From Synechococcaceae bacterium WB8_1B_136 (GTDB lineage: Bacteria; Cyanobacteriota; Cyanobacteriia; PCC-6307; Cyanobiaceae): a stretch of 11,153 nucleotides of DNA. Where the stretch lies: positions 1-11,153 of the forward strand of contig RGNC01000059.1 in assembly GCA_010029175.1 (NCBI GenBank), in the 5' to 3' direction. The position numbers were made by a program, and so were the translations under genes. The notes below the pieces were generated by a model, which saw only the letters and a program-made list of their open reading frames with translations, was not told the origin of the DNA and did not search any database. Shown here piece by piece: positions 6,420 through 11,153 of the stretch (the stretch's first letter is position 1; every line of letters begins with the position of its first letter).

Positions 6420-6962
6420 TTAGGCGTTGCGTTGAGAGTCATCGTTGCTCAGGCTGATGCCCGCGGCGAATTCCTGAACGCTGGTCCAATTGATGCCCTC
6501 GCCGCCATGGCGGCTGAGAGCAACAAGCGTATGGATTCGGTGAACCGCATCACCTCCAATGCGTCGAAGATCGTCACCAACGCGGACTGTGAACTGTTCG
6601 ATCAGCAGTCTGCTCTTATCGCTCCCGGCGGCAACGCCTGCACCCACCGCCGCATGGCGGCCTGCCTGCGCGACATGGAGATTGTGCTGCGCTACATCAC
6701 CGATGCCGTGTTCACCGGCGATGCCTCCGTACTGGAAGACCGCTGCCTGAGCGGCCAGCGCGGAACGTCCCTTGCCCTCGGCGTGCCCGGCGCTTCTGTG
6801 GTTGAAGGCATCCGCAAGATGAAGGATGCAACCATTGAGATTGCCATCGACTGCAACAGCATCACCCCCGCTGACTGCTCCGCTTTGATGAGAGAAGTGG
6901 GCACCACCTTCAATCGCGCTGCAGCTGCTGTTGCCTGGGGGAAACGCCGCAAGGCGTTTTAG
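6420..6962 (+). pseudogene. cpcB: C-phycocyanin beta subunit, degraded (start and stop codons lost)
   Basis: CpcB is the beta chain of the rod pigment phycocyanin. From about native residue 9 onward the frame aligns with the 172-residue family without any gap: the bilin-binding cysteines fall exactly at 82 (RRMAACLRDMEI) and 153 (TPADCSAL), and AAAAVA ends at 172. At native codon 1, however, the sequence reads TTA (6420), the N-terminus reads LGVALRVIVA in place of MFDAFTKVVA, and the codon after residue 172 is TGG (6936) instead of a stop, adding WGKRRKAF before TAG at 6960. Conserved residues are changed in GGNACTHRR (usual GGNAYTSRR), ITDAVF (ITYAVF), GQRGTSLALG (GLRETYLALG) and GTTFNRA (SYFDRA). 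The only usable start in frame is TTG at 6432, which would drop four residues. I read this as a decaying gene; a divergent but translated paralogue is the alternative. Confidence 0.8.
6942..6959 (+). promoter_or_regulatory. GNRA-loop hairpin between cpcB and cpcA
   Basis: AAACGCC (6942-6948) and GGCGTTT (6953-6959) form a perfect 7-bp stem capped by GCAA, a GNRA tetraloop. It lies after the native cpcB stop position and before the cpcA ATG, where cpcBA operons often have an RNA-stabilising hairpin. With the stop lost, the hairpin is now translated as part of the cpcB extension, and the replacement TAG directly follows it. Confidence 0.55.
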
Positions 6963-6988
6963 GCCCAGCTTTCTTTTCACTTCGATCA

Positions 6989-7476
6989 ATGAAGACCTCC
7001 GCACCGAAGCCGTTGCAGCCGCTGATTCCCAGGGCCGCTTCCTGAGCAACACCGAGCTGAACGCCGCCTTCGGCCGTTTCGAGCGCGCCAAGAATGCCCT
7101 GGAGGCCGCCAAGGCCCTCACCGCCAAGGCTGATGAACTGGTGAACGGCGCTGCCCAGGCCGTTTACAACAAGTTCCCCTACACCACCCAGATGCAGGGC
7201 AGCAACTACGCCTCCGACGCGCGCGGCAAGGCCAAGTGTGCCCGCGACATCGGCTACTACCTGTGCCAGGTGACCTACTGCCTGGTGGCTGGTGGCACCG
7301 GTCCGATCGATGAGTACCTGATTGCTGGTCTCGACGAGATCAACCGCGCCTTCGAACTGTCTCCCTCCTGGTATGTGGAGGCCCTGAACTACATCAAGGC
7401 CAACCACGGCATCGCTGGCGACCCCGGCGTGATCGCCAACAACTACATCGACTACGCGATTGCCGCTCTGGTCTGA
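6989..7476 (+). pseudogene. cpcA: C-phycocyanin alpha subunit with N-terminal frameshift
   Basis: CpcA is the alpha chain of phycocyanin, which pairs with CpcB and carries one bilin. From native residue 6 (TEAVAAADSQGRF) to 162 the protein is close to the family consensus without gaps: Cys84 in KCARDIGYY binds the bilin, and VNGAAQAVYNKFPYTT and CLVAGGTGPIDEYLIAG are intact. The natural ATG at 6989 starts MKT as expected but is in another frame: 14 rather than 15 bases precede the ACC of Thr6, so one base is missing at about 6995-7002, and translation from the ATG ends at TGA 7043 after 18 codons. The body frame is open back to 6892 but has no ATG or GTG near the natural start, only TTG at 6931 inside the cpcB extension. 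One odd change is Cys at 93 (YYLCQVTYC; usually Arg). A sequencing error is possible but would not explain the lesions in cpcB. Confidence 0.8.
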
Positions 7477-7485
7477 TTTTCAGAT

Positions 7486-7502
7486 TCACAGCGCAACTGT
7501 GA
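7486..7502 (+). repeat. Small hairpin after cpcA
   Basis: TCACAG and CTGTGA pair around the loop CGCAA, beginning nine bases after the cpcA stop and just before the stronger terminator stem. It may protect the transcript's 3' end or act with the terminator. Confidence 0.4.
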
Positions 7503-7513
7503 GTTGCCCCGCC

Positions 7514-7537
7514 GCCTCCCGCAAGGGAGGCTTTTTT
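7514..7537 (+). terminator. Intrinsic terminator after cpcA
   Basis: GCCTCCC (7514-7520) and GGGAGGC (7525-7531) form a perfect 7-bp stem with a GCAA tetraloop, followed at once by six T residues. This is a textbook rho-independent terminator. It separates cpcBA from cpcEF, so lyase expression would need readthrough or a separate promoter in 7538-7625, where I see no clear one. Confidence 0.92.
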
Positions 7538-7625
7538 GTTGCCTGCGCCTGGTTGGGTTGGTTTTGTTGCAGTGGGCCCCGATCGGGCCAGGGGCGATGG
7601 CAGCATCGCCACCAGTGCCGCACCG

Positions 7626-8489
7626 ATGTTCCGCGCCATGGCTGCCGGCGATGCCGACCCATCGATCCCGGGCAACGGAGATCCGATCAGTGAGGAGGAG
7701 GCGCTGCGGCGTCTGCGTCTGACGGACGATCCCTCTGCGCAGTACTACGCCGCCTGGTGGTTGGGCCGCAACCGCAGCACCCATGCAGACGCCGTGCCCC
7801 TGTTGCGGCAAGCCTTGAGCCAGCGCCGTCCCCGCGACATCGGCGCCGGCGTGGAGGAGAACGCGGTGGCCCGCAATGCCGCCCGCGCCCTCGGCAAGCT
7901 CGGCTCGGCGGCCCAGGCGGCGGTGCCCGATCTGCTGGCCACCCTCGAGGACGACGACCACGGCCTGCGGGAGGCGGCGGCGCGTGCCCTCGGGGAGTTG
8001 CGGGCCGCTGCGGCGGTGGAGCCTCTGCGGCGGCGGCTGGAGAGCGGGCCTGCCGTGGCCGGTGCGCAGCAACCCGGAACCCCGCGGCTGCAGGAGCCCT
8101 GCGAGGCGCTGTTGGAGGCGCTGGGCGACATCGGTGTGGCGCCGCCGGAGGTGTTGGCCGTGATTCGCCCGTTTGTGGACCACGACCGGCCCCTGATCCG
8201 CAGTGCCGCCTGCCGGGCCCTGCTGCAACTCACCGGCGAAGCGCACTGGGGCCAGCAGTTGGTGGCGTTGCTCCGCCATCAGCAACTGCAGGTGCGCCGC
8301 GCCGCGTTGATGGACCTGGGGGCAGCCGGCTGGCGCCCGGCCCTGGAGCCGATCGCCAGCACGCTTGCCGAGAACAGCCTCAAGCTGATCGCCCTGCGGG
8401 GCCTGGTGGAGAACGGTGCTGGTGAGTCAGCCGCTGGCCAGGGACCCGGCACCATGGCGGTGTTGGAGGCCATGGATGCCCTGCTCTGA
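7626..8489 (+). CDS. cpcE: Phycocyanobilin lyase subunit CpcE (HEAT-repeat)
   Basis: CpcE forms a heterodimer with CpcF that attaches phycocyanobilin to Cys84 of CpcA. The 287-residue protein has the family's signature YYAAWWLGR (residues 40-48) followed by a chain of HEAT/PBS-lyase helical repeats: NAVARNAARALGKLG, DDHGLREAAARALGELR, PLIRSAACRALLQLTG and LQVRRAALMDLGAAGW. It then has the conserved AENSLKLIALRGL block and ends EAMDALL, as CpcE proteins do. The frame is open further upstream through the terminator region, which is clearly not coding, so the start is ATG 7626 or ATG 7638 (MAAGDADP); neither has a good ribosome binding site. cpcF follows after 21 bases, suggesting one transcript. 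No damage is visible, in contrast to the adjacent cpcBA genes. Confidence 0.93.
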   Translation: MFRAMAAGDADPSIPGNGDPISEEEALRRLRLTDDPSAQYYAAWWLGRNRSTHADAVPLLRQALSQRRPRDIGAGVEENAVARNAARALGKLGSAAQAAVPDLLATLEDDDHGLREAAARALGELRAAAAVEPLRRRLESGPAVAGAQQPGTPRLQEPCEALLEALGDIGVAPPEVLAVIRPFVDHDRPLIRSAACRALLQLTGEAHWGQQLVALLRHQQLQVRRAALMDLGAAGWRPALEPIASTLAENSLKLIALRGLVENGAGESAAGQGPGTMAVLEAMDALL

Positions 8490-8510
8490 AGCCCTGCTGC
8501 CTTGGAACCC

Positions 8511-9194
8511 ATGACCACCCCTCCCACGTCGGCGCCAGCTGTGGCAGATCTGGTGCGTGCCGTGCAGCAGGCCGACAGCGCCATGGGGTTGTTGCAGGCC
8601 ACCCAGGCCCTGGCGGCCCTTGCCCACCCCGAGGCCGCCGCCTGCCTGGTGGAGGTGCTGGGATTCAACAACCCCGGCGCCGCCGTTGCCGCAGTGGATG
8701 GCTTGATCGCCATCGGCGTGCCGGCGGTGGACACGATCCTCACCAACATCGATGGCTACAACTACGGAGCCCGTGCCTGGGCGGTGCGGGCCCTGGCGGG
8801 CATCGGCGATGTGCGCGGCCTTGAGGTGCTCGAGGACGCCCTCGGCAAGGACATCGGCCCCAGCGTGCGCCGGGCAGCGGCCAGGGGGCTCGGCCAGCTG
8901 CGGTTGCAGCAGCTCCAGCGCGACCACCAGAGGCTGATCACGGCGCGCTGCCTGCAGGCCCTGGTGGACGGTTGCCGCGATGGCGAGTGGGTGGTGCGCT
9001 ACGCCGTGGCGATGGCGCTGGAATCCCTGGCCCCTGCCCTGGCGGAGCAGCAGGAGCAGTGGCAGCGGCTGGAGCAGGCCCTGGTGCAGCTGCATCGCAA
9101 TCCCGCCGAGGAGGCCCCGGTGGTGCGGCTGCGGGCAGGGCTGGCCCTGCGGCGTCTAGAACTGCTGCAGCCGGCAGAGTGGCCCCATGGCTGA
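8511..9194 (+). CDS. cpcF: Phycocyanobilin lyase subunit CpcF (HEAT-repeat)
   Basis: CpcF is the partner of CpcE in the E/F-type lyase for the alpha-phycocyanin Cys84 site. The 227-residue protein shows LGFNNPGAAVAAVDGLIAIG (residues 50-69), DGYNYGARAWAVRALAGIGD (81-100) and SVRRAAARGLGQL, all characteristic of CpcF, with a further helical repeat at GEWVVRYAVAMALESL. Its length is normal for the family. The ATG at 8511 is chosen; a TTG nine bases upstream would add MEP. The 3' end overlaps the phosphatase gene by eight bases (ATGGCTGA), so cpcE, cpcF and the phosphatase gene probably form one operon with coupled translation. Confidence 0.93.
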   Translation: MTTPPTSAPAVADLVRAVQQADSAMGLLQATQALAALAHPEAAACLVEVLGFNNPGAAVAAVDGLIAIGVPAVDTILTNIDGYNYGARAWAVRALAGIGDVRGLEVLEDALGKDIGPSVRRAAARGLGQLRLQQLQRDHQRLITARCLQALVDGCRDGEWVVRYAVAMALESLAPALAEQQEQWQRLEQALVQLHRNPAEEAPVVRLRAGLALRRLELLQPAEWPHG

Positions 9195-9684
9195 GCAGCG
9201 GATTCTGTTCGTCTGTCTGGGCAACATCTGCCGCTCGCCCGCTGCTGAGGGGGTGTTTCTGCACCTCTTGGCCCGCGAGGGGCTCGAGGAGCACTTTGTG
9301 GTGGACAGCGCCGGCACCGGCGGCTGGCATGTGGGCAAGCCGGCGGATCGCCGCATGCTGGCGGCGGCCCAGCGCCGTGGCATTCACCTGCCCAGCCGTG
9401 CCCGCCAGCTGGAGCGGGTGGATCTGGTGAGCTTTGATCGGATCCTCACCATGGACCACGACAATCTGCGGGCCGTGCAGGCCCTGGCCCGGGAGGGAGC
9501 CAGCGGTGCTGGCGAGCGGGCGGCCACCATCGAGCCGATCACCAGCCACTGCCGCCGCTTCAGGGCCAGCGAGGTGCCCGACCCGTATTACGGCGGCGAG
9601 GCTGGTTTCGAGCAGGTGCTCGACCTGCTGGAGGATGCCTGCAGCGGTCTGTTGGAGAGCCTGCGCCCCCGCCCTTCCGCCTGA
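9187..9684 (+). CDS. Low-molecular-weight protein tyrosine phosphatase
   Basis: A 165-residue member of the LMW-PTP family, which hydrolyses phosphotyrosine through a cysteinyl-phosphate intermediate. The N-terminal P-loop VCLGNICRSP gives the CX5R motif with nucleophile Cys10 and Arg16, and the general acid is Asp132 in VPDPYYGG. VDSAGTGGWHVGKPAD and ILTMDHDNL are family blocks. All catalytic residues are present, and there is no signal peptide. The start overlaps the end of cpcF by eight bases. A phosphatase gene of this type is, as I recall, found at the edge of the phycobilisome gene region in marine Synechococcus, where it is called ptpA; a regulatory link to the antenna is not shown. 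The stop is six bases from the stop of the convergent panC-cmk gene. Confidence 0.95.
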   Translation: MAEQRILFVCLGNICRSPAAEGVFLHLLAREGLEEHFVVDSAGTGGWHVGKPADRRMLAAAQRRGIHLPSRARQLERVDLVSFDRILTMDHDNLRAVQALAREGASGAGERAATIEPITSHCRRFRASEVPDPYYGGEAGFEQVLDLLEDACSGLLESLRPRPSA

Positions 9685-9696
9685 GCCTGATCAGGC
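9685..9696. repeat. 12-base palindrome between convergent stop codons
   Basis: GCCTGATCAGGC is a perfect palindrome that begins right after the phosphatase stop and includes the stop codon of panC-cmk. The six-base spacer leaves no room for separate terminators. It has no loop or T-run, so it is not a standard terminator; chance is possible in GC-rich DNA. Confidence 0.4.
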
Positions 9697-11153
9697 CAGG
9701 GGGCCGCTCCAGGCGTCTTCGGGAACGCGCTCGCGGAACAGGGCCACCAGCCGTTCAATCACCTGCCCGATGCTGAGGCCATCGCTGATCAGCTCGATGG
9801 CATCGGCGGCCTGGGTGAGGGGGGCCACCGCACGGCTGGAGTCGAGGTGGTCGCGCTCGGCGATCTGGGCCTCCAGTTCGGCCAGGGGCGGCACGGCAAA
9901 GCCCCGCTGCTCCAGATCCAGGGCCCGGCGGCGGGCCCGTTCGGCCACCGTGGCGGTGAGGAACACCTTCAGCTCCGCGTCCGGGAACACGGCGGTGCCG
10001 ATGTCGCGGCCCTCCGCCACCAGGCCGCCCCGCTCTCCCATGGCCTGCTGCTGGCGGGTGAGGGCCTCGCGCACACAGCCATGGGCTGCCACCACCGACA
10101 CCTGGCCCGTCACCTCCGGGCTGCGGATGGCCTCGGTCACGTCGTGGCCGTTGATGCACACCCGTTGGCTGCCGCTGGCGCTGGTGCTGAGCTGCAGGTC
10201 CAGGTTCGCGAGCAGGGGGGCCACGGCGTCGGCGGCAGTAGCGTCCACGCCGCTGCGCTGCACCAGCCAGGTCACGGCGCGGTACATGGCGCCCGTGTCG
10301 AGATAGATCAGGCCCAGGCGCTCGGCAAAGGCCCGGGTCACCGTGCTCTTGCCCGCCCCGGCGGGGCCATCAATGGCAACGATCGGCTGGCGGCTCATCA
10401 GAAACACGTGATCGATCAGGCGGCTGCTGCCGCAGTGGGCGGCGGCGGCCAGCAGCGTGAGGCCCCGCAGGCTGGCTGCGGGCTGCAGGCTGCGGGGGTC
10501 CACCGCCTCCACATAGTCCACCATCAGCCCCGCCGCCTCGAGTTCGTGGCGCACCTGCTCACACAGCTGCAGCGGTGCTGTCCCCGGCGCCCCCTGGAGG
10601 CCCCTCTCCAGGGCCCGGGGCAGCGCCGCCGCCTGCCGGCGCTGCTGGGGTGAGAGATAGCGGTTGCGGGAGCTGAGGGCCAGGCCGTCGGATTCCCGCT
10701 GGGTGCGACAGCCGATCACCTCCACCGGCAGGCCCAGATCAGCCACCATTCGCCGCAGGATCACCAGCTGCTGCCAGTCCTTTTCCCCCAGGAACAGCCG
10801 ATCCGGGCGGATCAGCCCCAACAGCCGGGCCACCACGGTGGCCACGCCATCGAAATGGCCGGGCCGGTGCCGGCCGCAGAGCCCACGCTGCAGGGATGTC
10901 GGTGGTTGCACGCGGGTGAGTTCGGCCTCCCCCTCGGGGAAGAGCGCGGCCCCATTCGGGGCGAACAGGGCGTCGGCCCCGGCAGCGCCCGCCAGCGCGG
11001 CATCCGCCTCCAGGCTGCGGGGATAGCGCTCAAAATCCTCGCCTGGACCGAACTGCAGCGGGTTCACGAACACGCTCACCAGCACCCGGGGGGTGCCGGC
11101 CGCGGTGGGCTGCACCGCCCGCTCCACCAGGCTCTGGTGGCCGGCATGCAGTG
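9691..11153 (-). CDS. panC/cmk: Bifunctional pantoate-beta-alanine ligase / cytidylate kinase, N-terminus cut by window end
   Basis: This fusion couples pantothenate synthesis from pantoate, beta-alanine and ATP with phosphorylation of CMP/dCMP. The visible 486 or so codons begin inside the PanC domain at LHAGHQSLVERA (HxGH nucleotide site) and continue through VNPLQFGPGEDFERYPR, RPGHFDGVATVV, LFLGEKDWQQL and RESDGLALSSRNRYL. After about 240 residues the kinase domain starts at PIVAIDGPAGAGKST (P-loop), with YLDTGAMYRA, VAEGRDIGTAVFPDAELKVF and RDHLDSSRAVAPL. The fusion is normal for cyanobacteria, so it supports the taxonomic reading rather than being unusual. The frame stays open to the right edge; about 30 N-terminal residues are missing. 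It is convergent with the phosphatase gene. Confidence 0.96.
   Translation of the reverse strand, partial: LHAGHQSLVERAVQPTAAGTPRVLVSVFVNPLQFGPGEDFERYPRSLEADAALAGAAGADALFAPNGAALFPEGEAELTRVQPPTSLQRGLCGRHRPGHFDGVATVVARLLGLIRPDRLFLGEKDWQQLVILRRMVADLGLPVEVIGCRTQRESDGLALSSRNRYLSPQQRRQAAALPRALERGLQGAPGTAPLQLCEQVRHELEAAGLMVDYVEAVDPRSLQPAASLRGLTLLAAAAHCGSSRLIDHVFLMSRQPIVAIDGPAGAGKSTVTRAFAERLGLIYLDTGAMYRAVTWLVQRSGVDATAADAVAPLLANLDLQLSTSASGSQRVCINGHDVTEAIRSPEVTGQVSVVAAHGCVREALTRQQQAMGERGGLVAEGRDIGTAVFPDAELKVFLTATVAERARRRALDLEQRGFAVPPLAELEAQIAERDHLDSSRAVAPLTQAADAIELISDGLSIGQVIERLVALFRERVPEDAWSGPLA

Noticed and set aside
6246..6442. Minus-strand open frame between the IS element and cpcB
   Set aside because: The translation resembles no family, overlaps the cpcB N-terminal region and has no ribosome binding site.
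7452..8285. Long minus-strand open frame opposite cpcE, and similar ones opposite cpcF and panC-cmk
   Set aside because: The sense frames carry clear family motifs. The antisense translations are Arg/Ala/Gln-rich, match nothing recognisable, and one runs through the intrinsic terminator.
9691..11153. PanC-Cmk gene fusion as a novelty
   Set aside because: A bifunctional PanC/cytidylate kinase is the known arrangement in cyanobacteria.

Overview
The window is GC-rich DNA from a unicellular alpha-cyanobacterium of the Synechococcus/Cyanobium type. The evidence is the phycobilisome genes (phycocyanin cpcB/cpcA, lyases cpcE/cpcF, a rod-core linker), cyanobacterial-type ferrochelatase and heme oxygenase, and a PanC-Cmk fusion of the kind known in cyanobacteria. 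The whole stretch is built around tetrapyrroles and light-harvesting antennae: HemH makes heme, Ho1 opens heme to biliverdin for bilin synthesis, CpcE/CpcF attach bilin to phycocyanin alpha, and the CpcG/CpcL-type linker assembles rods.

Layout. 1-327 (-): N-terminal part of ferrochelatase hemH. 536-1396 (+): hypothetical protein with calycin (DUF3598-like) features and an AT-rich 3' end. 1375-2292 (-): atypical SDR-type NAD(P)-binding epimerase, overlapping the previous gene tail to tail. 2430-2672 (+): unrecognised small protein. 2910-3668 (+): phycobilisome rod-core linker with a C-terminal membrane segment, i.e. CpcL (CpcG2) architecture. 3669-4331: a 663-base stretch with no convincing gene. 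4332-5051 (-): heme oxygenase ho1. 5134-6243: full-length IS630-family element. 6420-7476 (+): cpcB and cpcA, both damaged, followed by a strong terminator. 7626-9194 (+): cpcE and cpcF, intact. 9187-9684 (+): low-molecular-weight protein tyrosine phosphatase. 9691-11153 (-): PanC-Cmk, cut by the window end.

The most interesting observation is the state of cpcBA. Residue numbering of cpcB is kept exactly (bilin cysteines fall at 82 and 153, natural end at 172), but the initiator position reads TTA, the stop position reads TGG, and many conserved residues are replaced. In cpcA the body is close to family consensus, with Cys84 in place, but one base is missing around codons 3-5, so the native ATG runs into a stop after 18 codons. 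These are several independent lesions, next to an IS630 insertion in what looks like the ancestral divergent ho1/cpcB spacer. The lyase genes downstream remain open and conserved, so a second, functional cpcBA copy elsewhere in the genome is the simplest explanation.

No CRISPR array, tRNA or rRNA was recognised. All family assignments were made by eye from the translations; no database search was possible.
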